DNA of 64,000 nucleotides from Anastrepha obliqua (GCF_027943255.1 NC_072895.1:41762001-41826000), one strand, 5' to 3'; numbered from the stretch's first letter, positions 32,130 to 45,572 are shown. The notes: a model not told the origin generated them from the sequence alone. Numbers and translations are program-made.

Positions 32130-33300
32130 CGAATATTTTGTTGAGCCTCTGGGCTTAGGTGTCGCACCAACTAACAAAGAATTTATGTACGTTCGGGTAA
32201 TACTTTGCGATTTTCCGCAAAACAGCTGCCCGAAACACTAACATTTTAATTGATTGCTTCAAATATTAAAAAAAACTGGAAAATGCATATAATTTACAAG
32301 TGTTTTCTACAAATAATGATCGCCTTCACTTTTCTTTATAGCCATGTGTAATCAGTTACTAGCCGATACACACTGCATTATACCAGGCGATCCAGGTTTT
32401 CGCGTCTTAGCACAAACTTTGTGACTCCAACTAACAAAAATTATGCACAGGAACACTTTTAACCACAAGCACACTTTTTTATTATACTATATTTATGTTA
32501 CTTCCTACATGAAGACAAGCGCGACGAACTAATAAACACAACTTAACGCAGCAACGCTCGCAACAGAACTGCTCGCCGCGTTCACTGGGTCGTTTGAACA
32601 TTGTACAATGGCCCAGAGGCTCAACCATTACAAGCCGCTCTAAGAAACACAAACAAACACTTATGAACACAGTGTGTGCTTGCATATATGTAGGTATGTA
32701 TGTGTTCAAGTGTATGTTTGCGTACATTTGTACATGTGCACGTGTATAGGTATGTAAACAACTTCAGACACCTTAACGCTCGCTAATAGTTATTGTGTGT
32801 TAGCTCTGCCAAGTGATTCTTTTGATGGATATCATCAACTCATCAGCTCATCCACTTTCAATTCTACACTCCGTCACTTTGGCGCTTAATTTATGCGTAC
32901 AAATTTAATAAAACGAAAAAAAACATTAACATATATTTACATACATACATATCTGCTGCATATTTAGTTAAAGTGATTATTAATAGTACTTTCTTTATTT
33001 GGCTTGTCGATCGTTTATTAGTAGGAAGTACTTATTTGGCGTTGAAATGCTGAGAGTGCAGTGAACTTATGCAATTTATTAGTATAGTTAAGCAAAATTA
33101 AGTTATTTCTAGTATCATACATACTTAGCTACTTACCGTATAAAGGGCTTAAGCATTGTTTTTGATGCATTATGCAGTAGACAAGGTGACTTGCAAATAG
33201 CGAAGGTTGTAGCGAAACTTCTATAATTTGCATTCTATTTACGTTTTACTAAAACTGTAATACATATATATGTATACATGCACATATACTATTTATTATA
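32130..33300. other. Unassigned intergenic DNA
   Basis: No gene recognised. TTGAGCCTCTGGGC at 32143 has an exact inverted partner at 32614, about 470 bases away. Short microsatellites are present. Confidence 0.35.
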
Positions 33301-33313
33301 TATATTATTTATA

Positions 33314-33942
33314 CGAGGGTTGATATTTATATTTACGGCCTTGGGCACTTCTAGTGTAGCCAGGTGCCATCTGACAATTCTATTGAGAAGTTTGACATAT
33401 TCTAGCGTAAACGTACTCAGAAGATTTTGATGTGTGAGCCATAGTAGTGTTGTTTACAGTGACTTTAAAATGCATCGCGATAAAAGAATAGGCGTGCGAT
33501 TATGCAAATATATCACAATTTGAGACGTGGAACTAAACTCATTTTACGGCGAGTACTCACCATCTTCCAGCACCGTAAGAAACTGGTGCAGTAATCTTTT
33601 TCCTGTCCGCTGTTAGCACACCGACGAATTCCGTGAAAATCGACCAAGATCATTTGCTGTGTCAAAAAATATCGAAGCGATTTAGCAAGGTAGTCATGCC
33701 ACATATGACGTGATTGAGACATCCTTGGATATTAATAACACAGGTGTGCTCACGTTGAGTCTTACAAAATTTAAAACATGTCCTGGAAACACGACTGGGC
33801 AAAGTGCTGCGAAAATTGATTCAAACGAATGCAAAAGTGTAGTGATTATCATGGAAAATATTTTTAAAAATAAGGAAACCATTTTCAACCACCAATGTCC
33901 ATTTTTCCATTTTTAAGCCAGAAATATAAAAAGCAACCCTCG
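33314..33942 (+). mobile_element. Mariner deletion derivative with intact ends
   Basis: Inverted ends CGAGGGTTG[A/C]T[A/T]TTTATATTT are each flanked by TA. Around 33616 the + strand encodes ENRPRSFAVSKNIEAI, stop, then HATYDVIETSLDINNTGV, the DNA-binding part of a mariner transposase. The catalytic region is missing and the 629-base length is about half that of a full mariner. Confidence 0.8.
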
Positions 33943-34039
33943 TACATACTTACATGGTTTCTAATTGGTATGCGCGCACTTCCTGAAATTTTTGGCCAAA
34001 CTTCTGCTCTGTAGTTTAAATAAATTATATTTTTTGGTG

Positions 34040-34263
34040 ATTGGTGAACATCCCGATGCTTTCCTACAAATGAAGAAAACTACATTTTTATGCCATGTCC
34101 AACCAGCAGATAATTTTCATTACAAAATTGTAATTAGAGATTTGCCCTTACATGCGTAGAGGTGACCCCGCTCGCTTGCTCCATCATTTGATTTTTCATA
34201 TCCCAAGTGGGCATCGAACCCACTCAGTGACAGTCACAGTCACAGAGAAACCCACTATGCTAT
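34040..34263 (-). mobile_element. Second, different tRNA-derived SINE
   Basis: On the - strand GTATAGCATAGTGGGTTTC (A box) is followed after about 35 bases by GTGGGTTCGATGCCCAC (B box with a T-stem). The 5' and 3' ends of this 70-base head cannot pair as an acceptor stem, so it is not a working tRNA gene. The body downstream is unlike the S1-S7 family. The 3' limit is uncertain. Confidence 0.6.
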
Positions 34264-35204
34264 ACGACCGCAATTATTAGTATGCAGAGGTATTAATAGA
34301 ATTATTGTACTTTCATTTTGTTGAATTTTCATGAACCCATTTAAAAAGGCAAAACCCGCATTTGATTCAAAAGTGCTGTAATAACTAGAAGTGGCAGCAG
34401 TATATTTATGCAGTATACGAGTATATATGCATATATGTATGTATGTATGTGTGTGCAAATGGATGCATGCGTGCATAATGTAAAAAGTCTTGGAATGCAG
34501 TAACCTCATGACGAATGTAAATAATAGATTATAGGCTGCAGGGAAAATATGCACTAGTGAAATAAAATTGTGGTCGAGAACTAAAACAACCAGTCAGAAC
34601 AAGGGGCCGGTCACGCACTCACGAATCGTCAACCACTTGGTGTCTACCAGTAGTTCCGATCTACGCATATTTAACATTTACATATTTTAAGCAGTAATCC
34701 ATCGCCACCGTAGCATTACAATGAAGATGGCCAAATGCATTCAGGTAAGGAAATGTAATGCAGGGGTGGCGATTGTTCCCAGTAAATGCTAAATTCTATT
34801 TACGGTAAGACCACCAGTATCGTACGTACCAATTGAGAGCAACTCGGCCGCTCATTTCTTAAATAGAGATATCTCCCGAAAGCGAAAAGATAAAAAATCG
34901 TTTTTCTCGCATATTAGACCCTGTATTTCGCAAGTTTTTCTTCTTATTAATATAATTTTTCGAAATTAACACCGGTCAACAACTTTCAAAAAGAAATTCG
35001 GAGTTAGAAAAGCTCTCCTTTTATCGTTAGTACAACCTGTTTTGTGAATACTTCCAAAAACTTAAAATACGTGAATTCTGCAGAAGCTGTCAGGTGTCTT
35101 ACTAAAAAATATTCCACCGGTATTATAAAATTTATTATATTTTAAGACTTCCGCCAACATATTTCGGTGAAATAATGAAATTTACGTGAGTTTAAAAAAA
35201 AAAA

Positions 35205-35735
35205 TTTGCCAAAAAATTACGGTAATTTTCTTAATTAGCGACCTAAAACCCTCTTATATGAAGATTAAGTTATTGAGTTATCGATTAAATTAGTTTTTAA
35301 AAATATTTTTGCCAGAAAATTACCGTAATTACCGACCTAAAAACCCTCCTATGTGAGGATTAAGTTATCGAATTATTGATTAAATTAGCGTTGAAATACA
35401 TAAAAGATCTAAAGTTATCGATTTATCGGATAAATTAGTTTTTAAAAGTATTTTTGCCAAAAGAGTACCGTAATTTTCGTACTAAGCCGAAATCGAGTTA
35501 TCGATTAATTAGTTATTAAAAATATTTTGGCGTAAAATTACCGTAATTAGTGATCTAGAACCCTCTTATATGAGGATTAAGTTATCGATTTATCGATTAA
35601 ATTAGTTTTCAAAAATATTTTTGTCAAAAAATTACCATAATTAGCGTCCTACAAACTCTCCCACACGAGGATTAAGTTATCGATTAATATATTTGTTTCA
35701 AAAAAATTGTCAAAAAATTATCTTAACCAGTGCTC
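35205..35735. repeat. Minisatellite with ATCGAT pairs
   Basis: About six diverged units, 70-145 bases long, each carry GCCAAAAAATTACCGTAATT, then ACCCTC(T/C)TATATGAGGATT and TTATCGATTTATCGATTAAA. Order and strand are constant. Confidence 0.8.
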
Positions 35736-37039
35736 GAAAATATTTAAATACTTTTTATTTATTAGTTTTTTTTAAACATTTTTAATAAATTTTTTTTTAA
35801 TTATTAAGTTTTTTTTTAATATGTTATTATTTATTACTTTTTTTATTTTTTTTTTAGAAATTCAGTATCGTATTCAGCGTTGTCAAAATTTAATTAAAAC
35901 GTTATATGAAATTTCATTAAAAGCAGATAATTATTTTCAAAAGCCGTTCGCAATATTGGATGTGCCATTTTGGATTTTGAAAAACTCTCTTCAAATTCGT
36001 AATCAGCGCCCTCTAAAACTTCTCTATGAGAAATATCATTAAAATGGACAATAACTTGGCATTTTCGCCACTTTCGAGGGACTTCTAAGCCATAGTGCGT
36101 CGGGCAAAACCTCCCTAATATGGGAAAGAGACGCGAACATGACGCGTATAATATTCTAAGAACATACTACATAGTTCGAAACTGCTAAGTTTCTGTGCAG
36201 CATTGGTTCTCATACAGAGAAAATTATATTACTGGCATGGCCAAAACACACTAATTTATTATAAGCCGATCGAAATTCCAGAGTTTGTTATCCAAGGTGT
36301 CCTTGATAAACTTCGTACCAAAAATATATTTGTTTGTAACTCTTTATAATTGGTTATGAATCCCAACCAACCATCCAAATCGAATTCATTGAGATCGTCA
36401 ATACCGGCTGCTCTGTGTACGCGTTTCGTTTGATGCTTAAATTAAACTCGTTCGTAATTTAAATGAATTCAATGTCTTGCATTTACATGGAAAAGAAATG
36501 AGGTCGACAATCAGTGCAAGGCTTTATGGTAAACTACGTTTCTCGTTTTTTTACCGGCGCGTAAACAAATCTATGACCGCTCAGATCTATATATAGGTAG
36601 AAATAAACCATATATAAGTAGGACTAAGATTTCCTTTAGCTAGTGACATATCATTTTTCTTTGGCCAGCAGGCTTAATCGTTCATGCGGGCTATAATGTT
36701 TTCGAGAGTTAGAAATAACATAATTAGAGAGAATTAACAAAGTTGTTAGAGTAACAGAATGTAACTCACGCGTAATCAATCCGGAAACTAATGAAATATT
36801 CTTAACTCAAATTATGACATTGGCCGTGAAAGTCTGAAAAAAAAGTTCAAACCTATTTAATCTTCGGGGGACACACCTATTTTTCTTTTACGTAAACGAC
36901 ACAGTAAGGTAAATTTCACCTCAATTCATATACTTTTTTCACAAACAGAGTTAAAGTTTGTATATATGTATATCTTTTTGTTATAAGTATTTAGATAAAA
37001 TAAATTTAAAATGAATTGGTAAAATTAATTTATTCAAAG

Positions 37040-37105
37040 ATGCCACAAATAGGAGGAGAAGCTCGTCCAAATACCCAAAAAGGGTGTACGCGCCAAGTAT
37101 ACAAG
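37040..37105 (+). mobile_element. SINE 3' fragment S6
   Basis: GCCACAAATAGGAGGAGAAG, then CTCGTCCAAATACCCAAAAA and GGGTGTACGCGCCAA match the last 65 bases of the S1-S7 family. Confidence 0.75.
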
Positions 37106-37132
37106 TAAAAGTGTTTTGTAGTAGTATAAACT

Positions 37133-37790
37133 ATGGTAGGTAGGTAGGTAAAATGGCAAAGGGACACCTATGTCTGAGAGGGGGACAGCTGAAACCGGTT
37201 CTGTCGACCCCATCCTGGCAAGCTCGTCGGCAATTATATTTCCCTATATATTCCTGTGCCCAGGAACCCAGATAAGGGAGATGTTTCCTGCTCGATCGAG
37301 ATGTTTGAGTTCCTTCTAACAGGATTTCACCAGAAGAGAGCTGCAATACGCCGACGACAGGGCCTTGATTGCAGCTTGGCTATCGGAAAAAATATTAATG
37401 TCTCCCACCAAACAGTGATCCCGAAGCATTTTGCATGCCTGCAGGATCGCGAAGACCTCTGCTTGAAAAACGCTGCTCGTTTCCGGCAGTTTAAAGGGGA
37501 CCGAAATGCTGGCTGATTTAGAGCAAACCCCCGCTGCCACTCCAGATTCCATCTTGGATCCGTCAGTGAAAACAGAGGTACCTATATCCGTACCGACTCT
37601 CCCCTCCTTCCAGTCTTGCCTGCTTGGAAAGATAGCCCTAGTACAACCCTCAAATAGCAGTTTGCGAATGGAGCGATCAGTGCGAAGAACAGAGAAGGAA
37701 AGGGAGATCTGCTTCAAGATGCTACTATATCCTACAGGAAATTGTCTCCAGAGGCCAAGTATAAACTATTATATATTTTTGTACAAAAAT
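37133..37790 (-). mobile_element. RNase H domain remnant of a non-LTR retrotransposon
   Basis: The - strand encodes VFTDGSKMESGVAAGVCS, SVFQAEVFAILQACKML and DINIFSDSQAAIKALSS, the three core parts of a retroelement RNase H. After a frameshift near 37320 it continues with a segment equivalent to NIIADELARMGS. LOA, I and R1 clades carry this domain; I cannot choose. It lacks the reverse transcriptase. Confidence 0.85.
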
Positions 37791-38799
37791 TAATTAAAAA
37801 AAAAAAATGGTCAAAACTTATCAAAATGTGGTGTACAGTTTCCTTTGACACTGATAGTATGTACGTATATACATATATTAAGCTTAGTTTTGTCAAGGTT
37901 TTTTAATTCCATTCCTGTAAAGAGTGATTTTCTTTTAAAGCACTAATTGTAATGTGGTTTCTTTAAAAGAACGTGAACTGGAAACATTTTTATCTCATTT
38001 TGATGATGAAATAATTGATTTTGATGAGAATGGTTGTGTCAATATAAAGTGTACACTTTCTTTTGGCGTTGATGGTACATGCAAAAAAAGTACAAGAACT
38101 CTTACACTGATGTAAATTCCACCCAATCGCTGTTTTAGATCTGCATAAATTTGGTGCACATCAACTACTCAGGACTTACTGCATGAATTCAAATAATTAA
38201 ACCGGTGTTGCTAAAATGCAGCTAACGATGTATTTCCAGATGTTAGAAATAAATAAACCACAATCCACCAAACATTTTGTCGGGACACTCACACCTCAGT
38301 GTGTCTTCCGAAGGCCAATCGCACGGAGTGAATATGACAACTATGGAAATCGCAACGACTTCCCCAAAATAAGACTCCCCACGGCATATTTAGTATAGTA
38401 GTACAACAAACTCTATATTTTATTTCTAATTAAAAAGCTGTATTTGTGGCGTTAAAGTAACGGCTGATAGCAACCATTTGTTTTATCAACGCTGACCAGA
38501 AAGGGGGAGTTCTGGACAGCTCTCGTGGTGACTCTCAGAAGTTAAAGTCCTACAGTTGATGACGGGAGAGTATCCAAAGTGGCTATACAAAACGCAAATT
38601 TAGACCTTTTCGATTTTTGTTTTGGAGCTTCACCAATTTTCTTTTTTTTATGCTAGATCACCTCAATATTCAATAAAAAATGATTAAACGATCCTACAAA
38701 TCGGTCATGCCGTTTTAGAAATTTTCAGAGTCTAATAGCCTAACTATTGATGCAAATTTCCATTTTCCTCCTTTTTTTATAGAATGCAAAGTTCTCGTC

Positions 38800-39170
38800 T
38801 TCTAGGTATATTTACTCTATACACGATTTATTTCCTATGATTTCTTCTCATATACACCCCAATTTTTATAAAAATATAGTTCATATTACTCGTACAATAA
38901 AATCCATATAAGCCAAAGCTTCAAACAAAGTTTTTCGAAATTTCATCACAACTTTCAACTTTTCAACCAGAATTTTTAGCATTTTTTTGAGTATGACGCA
39001 CTATAGCCCAATGAACTCCAAATTTTTAAAGTGACTACAAAATACCTCTGATTTTTGGCAATTTTTTTCGCTGCTGTTTCACGCTTTTTATTCCATACAA
39101 AGTACATGCTTTTTTATATGAAAAAAAGGAGCCTAACACCGTCAACAAAAAAAAAAAAAAAAAAAATCAG
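38800..39170 (+). repeat. Interspersed repeat F3, copy a
   Basis: Blocks GATTTCTTCTCATATACACC, AGTTCATATTAC, ATTTCATCACAACTTTCAAC, ATAGCCCAATGAACTCCAA and GACTACAAAATACCTCTGA recur in the same order at 60340-60800 (- strand) and in part at 41690-41900. No coding capacity; it ends in a run of A. Confidence 0.7.
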
Positions 39171-40021
39171 CGACACTTTTACCTAAAGCAATCTCGTAAT
39201 GAGCATAGCAGTTATTTCTTCACAACTCTCATTCTTGTCAACTTTCAACGAAATAGTTCAGTACTGCAAAACGCAGCTGCAGCAAGCGGCTAGTCATTTT
39301 GTTCGCTGGCAAATTCAATAATAATAATATTAATTTTCAAAATTTAACAATTAAATTAATGATTAATTAAATTATTGAATGAAAAATTAGTATTTTCTAG
39401 TCCTCATCATTACAACCCAATATACGTCATTTTCACGTGTGCTACGCTATCTCTTTTGCACGCGCTATCGGCATGCCGCGACCTTCCGGACCAGTTCAGT
39501 GGTATATTCCAAATAATTAATACCTAAACTGCTATATATCCGAAATAGAATATAAAAACATAATGACTTGATTATTATCATTCTGCATAATTTGGCTCTA
39601 TGGCCACAAAGAAAAGCAAAGCTGCAAGAAGTCAATAGATATGTACACATTTTGTCATAATTGCTAGCACGAGACTGTTCACTGTTCACTATTGATAGCT
39701 TTTTGATGGGAAATCTCACAGAGATGGCGCTGCTAACGTAGCGTATGCACAAACCAAGCACAGTAATTTATGGATATATTGTATGCTGGTTTTCTATGGC
39801 TGAAATTTGATAGCACACGTTTCGGTATCCCAATAAAAAAAGCGTGCATTTCAATTTTATTTGTATTCTCTTTCTAATTTTTAGGGCAAACATTTATTTC
39901 TGTCAATGAGAACATTTTGTACCGGAAGTTTTTCATTTTAATACTTCTAATAGAGATATTACAGTTGAATGCCACCTCAATTATCTCATCCCATCAGATT
40001 TTTCTTGGATTACATTCTTAA

Positions 40022-40680
40022 GGGGTTATCCAGGTATACACTTGTAAGGCTGAAAAGTCACGTTTTTTATTTTGTGAATTAAAAAAAAAGGATTTTATTA
40101 AACAAATCCAATTTTCAATTATTCAAATAATGTCTACTTTAAAGTTAATTATAGCACGTAAAGTTAGTGAAAATTTTGAAGTGCACCGCTCCTGCAGATG
40201 ATCTCCCAAGCGTCCAATTTGGATTATCTGAAATCAAAAAACCAATTAGATTGTTTTTGTGGATAGATAAAGCTAGATATTAATCGAAGGAATAGTCAAA
40301 ATTTTAATTTTCGATAAAATGGCGGCTATAGAAAAAAAAATCGAATTTTCTACAAAAGTTTTCGCGAAAAATTGCCTAAAAAATAGAAAAAATAATTAGA
40401 ATTCTTATTCCTTCGACTAATACCTGGAGAATATATCTGAAAAGGTTGTGTTAAAATTTCAAGACGATCGGTTAAGCCGTTTTTGATAAATCGTGTCCAC
40501 CGACTTCGAAAACACGGTTTTGAGAAAAACACGTTTAAAGTTTGAAAAGCGCTTTACATAGGGCAAAAATTCTCTGAAACGCCTTTTCAAATTTGCGTGT
40601 AACTTCGAAAATATTATTATCATAATAAATAAAATAAAAACAAAATCGAGTTTTTGAAAATTCTAACTGTATATAACCTC
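40022..40680 (-). mobile_element. TTAA-type MITE E2
   Basis: TTAA flanks both ends (40018-40021 and 40681-40684). The left end is GGGGTTATCCAGGTATACAC and the right end is the inverse of GAGGTTATATACAGTTAGAA. On the - strand it aligns with E1: CGAAGTTACACGCAAATTTG, AAACTTTAAACGTGTTTTTC, AACCGATCG and the acceptor-like TTGGTTTTTTGATTTCAG (40247-40228). Confidence 0.82.
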
Positions 40681-40762
40681 TTAATAAACTCGATTAAGAA
40701 AAAAGTTCACGAACTTTACCACAGCAATGGAAAAAGCAGCATACATACATTGAAATGTACAC

Positions 40763-40947
40763 GGTGGCGCAAAATTAATCATCCAATTTTGAAACGAAAA
40801 TTTTATTTTTGCCCTTTACGTACTCCATTGCTTGTCTGTTTGTACTATATACAGCAGCTAGTTCACAAATGTCAAATGTTAATCATCATCCGACACCATT
40901 TACAAAAATTATAAATCTTTCGATAGGGTGATTAATTTTGTGCCACC
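40763..40947 (-). mobile_element. MITE with GGTGGCGCAAA termini, copy 2
   Basis: A compact 185-base element with inverted ends GGTGGC[G/A]CAAAATTAATCA that match over about 22 bases. The interior matches copy 1 (3749-3977) in reverse. No coding capacity. Confidence 0.82.
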
Positions 40948-41689
40948 TTGAAACAAAACTTTTTAGTGTCGAGTTGCTCCAACTGCTGAATTAGCTTCTG
41001 ACAAAGTGTTTAAGGGAAACCGAAATTAGGGATGGAGAAACTCAGCGCGCAATGGTATCCAGCTCCTAAAAGAGCCACAGCCAAAGCGAGTCAATGCTAG
41101 GTGTTGTAACCAGAGCAATGGCAGGGTGAAACCTCCTCTTTTGTTGCAGTTTTGTTTGTTTGCTAACAATCTAATTGAAACCTTTGTATTCAAACCACCA
41201 AATTGCAAAAATAATATACAAGTAAACATTGTTGATGCTCTAATAACTTCACTTTACATAGATTCGCCTTGGTCACAAATGCGTAGAACATTTTATATAA
41301 TTTGAGAAAATTCAATTAAACGTTTACTTTATCTCATTTTGGTTTGTTTTTCATAGCAGTTTTCATTTGTGGCCCGTAACTGGTATTCACAGTTTTTCTC
41401 TCAATTGAGATAAATTAAGCTTTTGAGCTTTCATAAGAATGCCAGAACATCCCAATTGCGATGAAAATCTCACTTACATACGACCGTGTAATAAATAATA
41501 GAAGTCTAAGTCAAAATTTTAAGTCAAATTATTTTTATCTGATTTTTGTATTCATAGTAAAAATATCTGATTTTCATCAGCTTTTTTTACCCATAATGTA
41601 GGCATGTTTTAGATATTCTATCTACATACTAACTGCGAAGGAAGAATATTGAACGTGGAAAAAATATGTGCATATACGGAACAAATACA

Positions 41690-42280
41690 CTGGCCATAAC
41701 CACTATCCCTACGATGTCCAACATTTTTCAAAATTCCATCACAATTTTCAGCTTTTTATATAACTATTCCGTTTCAGTACAATTTCAGTACAAATTTCAA
41801 ATGACTACAAAATACCGTTGTTTTTTGACATTTTTTTTTTTTTTTTTTTGGTAGATGTCATCTCTTTTTTCTGTACGAATTTCCGAATTTTTTTATATCG
41901 AAGTATAAGCCTTGCACCGTTATTAAAAAAAATAGAAAAAATTGCGAAAAATCAATGGGCAAAAATTGGTATGATTATCAATAATTTCTATTTTCCGACT
42001 TTTTGCACTTTATTTAATTTTTTCGGTGTAGAAAAAATTTCCAAAAATTAATGTTTAAAAATCGTTATGATTATTAATAATTTTTTTACTGACTTTTTGC
42101 ACTTTATTTAATTTTTTCGATTGGTGTCATGTTTTTTTTTCTATACAAACTAACGAATGTTTTTAAATGGAAAAAAGCCTTGCACCATTAAAAAAAAAAA
42201 ACAATTGCCAAAAATCAATGGTCAAAAAATCGCTATGATTATTAATAATTTTTTGTACCGAGGTTTTTCATTTTCAAACC
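41690..42280 (+). repeat. Repeat F3 copy b with internal tandem repeats
   Basis: The start matches F3 (ATTCCATCACAATTTTCAGC, then GACTACAAAATACC). From 41865 a unit of about 265 bases repeats (CTGTACGAATTTCCGAA... and CTATACAAACTAACGAA..., each followed by AAGCCTTGCACC). Within it, TATGATTATTAATAATTT plus GACTTTTTGCACTTTATTTA repeats at about 95 bases. Confidence 0.65.
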
Positions 42281-42299
42281 ATTTGCAAAAAGAAAAAAA

Positions 42300-45200
42300 T
42301 TAGAAGAATCAACCCCAGTTTTTATAAATGGCATTTGTTATAAGTGCCCATAATTATGAAAATGGGCTAAGTCATATGTTTTTGTTTAGAGAAATTTAAT
42401 GAATTGCACTTGAATAAATTAAAAAATATTTCTACATTTTGCGAACCTTTAATTTAGAATTTAATTAGCCTTGATTAACCAAAATTTATTATGATTATGA
42501 AATTTTGTGTGAATTTCGTACGAAAATTTGTATTTAAAGCACCAATTAAACCATTTTCTAAATTAACTGAATATCCTATAAATAAGTCATTTAGCACTAA
42601 AGAACTATGAGTTTTATTTGAAATAATAACTTTAGTGAAATAATTCTTGAACAATTATTAATTATTTAAAAAAAGTAATCCATTTCTCCCAAGATCCTTA
42701 AAGTGTTCCTGAAAAACTGGAGGAATGTAGGTAGTAAGCTTTTGATATCTTTACGTTTTTCTTCCGTTACTTGTCTAGTGGTGGTGTATAATGGAAGTAG
42801 CTTAGCATTTACGTATATTTCTTTTAAGTGAAAGATCCAAAACGTGGCATTTAGAACCATCTAAAGAAGTTTTATAGCACATTTTATAGGGTTCATTTTT
42901 CAAGAATCTCAGCCAAGAGACAGATTCGCACTCGGTATTTTTACTCTTCTTGTTCTTAACTCTTCTAGTGATTTCATTGAAATAAAATGCGGCTGTGACA
43001 TTCGTTTTATCGAAAATATATTACTTCTTCTACACTTTTCTATCAATTCAAGTAATGCTCAAGATTGTATTAATATTTTGGTTTTTTTATTGCATTTTCA
43101 TTTTTATCACCGCAAAATCAAAGTCATTCGGCAGAAAGGAATGGCCCGATACCAAAAATTTGTGGTCTCTTATTTCGATATTATTATTTGACGACTGTGG
43201 AATCACTGTAAGCTATTGCGTATTTTTGAGTAGTTACTATATATACTCCACATGCACTAAAATGCATGATGCTAATTCCTGTGCACCTCCTGAAGCTGTC
43301 GTTTCATCCCGTGCACACATCTTGACATTGTCATTAAGCAAATTATAAAAGCCCAAGTTGCTGACGTAAATATTTCGCTTTTAATATGCAGACTAAAGTT
43401 ACATTCACATATGCATTAATTAGCAATAAATCCACAAAATTAATCTATCCGTTCACATGTGGCAGATTACCTGCAAATTTACAATAAGCTGCCACGACTG
43501 TTTCGAAAGGTTTTTCTTCATAGAAATTGCTTTGATGGAATATTTTGGAGTTTATGGTTTGTTTAATTATTATTAACGAAATGAAGAAAAGTCAAGGAGA
43601 AGGAATGACAAATTTAATTGCGCAATTGGCTGCTAGTAATAGACAGTTGGAGGAAATCCGTAAACAACGTTTACTGGAGTTTCGATATTACATTTTATAA
43701 TAAGTAATAAGAGGATAAAGCGTCTATGGACACACGCTTTGTCTGTAATACTCGTATGAATGAATATTGTTAATTAAAATTTAACAAAAATTTTATTAGA
43801 ATTATGTCGACAAACCTGTTTTCTTTGCCGGGGGCGATTTCATTTAAGTTTTTCTTTGACGTTTCTCTTTACGCTCGTAAAAATAATTATCGATAACACA
43901 GCGTTGTATTTAGAAAAGTGTGGTAATAATCTATGATTATTTTTTAATCTCAGATTTCGGAGTAGAAATTTTGTATGGGCTTTTTAATTACGGATTGGGA
44001 GTTCAGCACGAAAAAGTAGGTAATCTACTTATATGTGAACGTATTACAACGAAGCAGAAAGTTCAGGATACGGTGCTTTTTGCTAATCAAATTAGAACCC
44101 ATAATATGGAATTTTCTATTACATTTTTCTATTCTCTACAAGACAGTTCCTAGTTCGTTCAGCATTTTGTAAATGCACATCATGACTTCGTCTAAGATAT
44201 AATTTTTCTTCTCTTAACATGACTTTTTGGACAACTTATAAAGTAAGTGGCCAATTTGATGCTATAAAGGAAAGTGAAGAACAGAAAATAAGAATGTTCG
44301 GAATAATATCTCTATTAAAACACGACTTATTACGATGTTTGGCCGTAATATTATTTATAGATTTATATGGCAAAAATTTGTCATCTTTGACCCCACTTAT
44401 AAAAATTGAGACATGCTTTATTATACAAAAATAGTCTAAGTCTACTCAGCAAATACTTTCAGTAGTCATAAAGACGCTTTTCTGTTCCAGTCTCAATTTG
44501 TTGTTTTGTTATTGTAAGCCTACATGAATGAACACATTCCGCAAAAATTTATACACCATATTTTACATTTAAATTACAAAAGGGACTTTTATTTTTATTG
44601 GTATTCAATTGAAATATTTTCATGTATTTATATATTGCTTAGATTAATGTATAAGTATGTATGTATGTATGTTTTAGCAGTTTTAGCAGCACACAACAGG
44701 ATGCATGCGTACTATTATGCCTTTATTATAATAAATGTATCTGAATATAGTCATATAAAAACAAAAACAAAAAAGAAACACTTCAACTACTTTTATGACT
44801 TAAAATTTAATGATTTTTGGAATTTTCATAAAACACAATTTTTAATTTAATTTAACTTTTACATATGTATGCATATATTATTTTCTTTTTTCTTGCTCCG
44901 AGGGAGCTTTGCCAATATTTTTGTTTTATTTATAATAATCGTTGTGGACGACATGTCGTATGAGTACTGCAAATACTGGGCTACTTAGCGATACGATGCT
45001 TTTCGTTTTAATTACATATGTATGTGTGTATTTATTTATGATAAATATTTGATTCTCAATTTGAATTTTGATTACTAATTGTTGATTATTTTTTATGAAA
45101 TTGTTGATTATTTCAAATTTTGATTTTCATTTTTTTTTAATTGCAATAATTTGTGCTTCATTGTGGTATATTTTGGTATTTGTTTTTTTATTCTTATTTT

Positions 45201-45560
45201 ATGCATTTATCCGCGCCTGCATTGCATTTTTCGCATTTGGCCTTTGGGTGGGTTTTCACTGATTACTGTTTGTTTGTATATAGAAAAAAAAATTATCATT
45301 GACGATTTGGCAGGTTTTTGCTGTAAAAATTAAATTTTAGAATATATTTAGATAAGGAGTGGAATTTTTTCGAAATTCATTAAATATATCGGTTTTTTGC
45401 TCTAAGTAGTTCACTTATGCATAAACATTAGAAAATAGATTTGATTTCCATTGCTTTTGCTCAACAGAAATCTTATCCATTTATTTTTTTATTTAATTTC
45501 TTTTTTCAAGTTTAGTCGCATTAACAGCTTTCCAAAAAAAAAAAAAACAAAATGATTTCT
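42300..45560. other. Intergenic DNA downstream of nemy, no feature recognised
   Basis: AT-rich DNA with CATA/TATG microsatellites (for example 44650-44672). The short open frames (up to 117 codons) lack domains and repeats. I see no gene. Confidence 0.4.
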
Positions 45561-45572
45561 AATTAAATGTAT

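Noticed and set aside
32143..32627. 14-base inverted pair TTGAGCCTCTGGGC as transposon ends
   Set aside because: No target duplication next to the arms and no further similarity beyond them; kept only as a remark.
34195..34263. tRNA-like segment on the - strand
   Set aside because: Its ends do not pair as an acceptor stem and the anticodon arm is replaced by a GTGACT repeat; called a SINE head instead.
35205..35735. Regular repeats as a possible CRISPR-like array
   Set aside because: Units and spacers both repeat, lengths vary widely and the organism is an insect. It is a minisatellite.
42995..43348. 117-codon frame downstream of nemy
   Set aside because: Hydrophobic composition from AT-rich DNA and no recognisable motif. 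Not supported.
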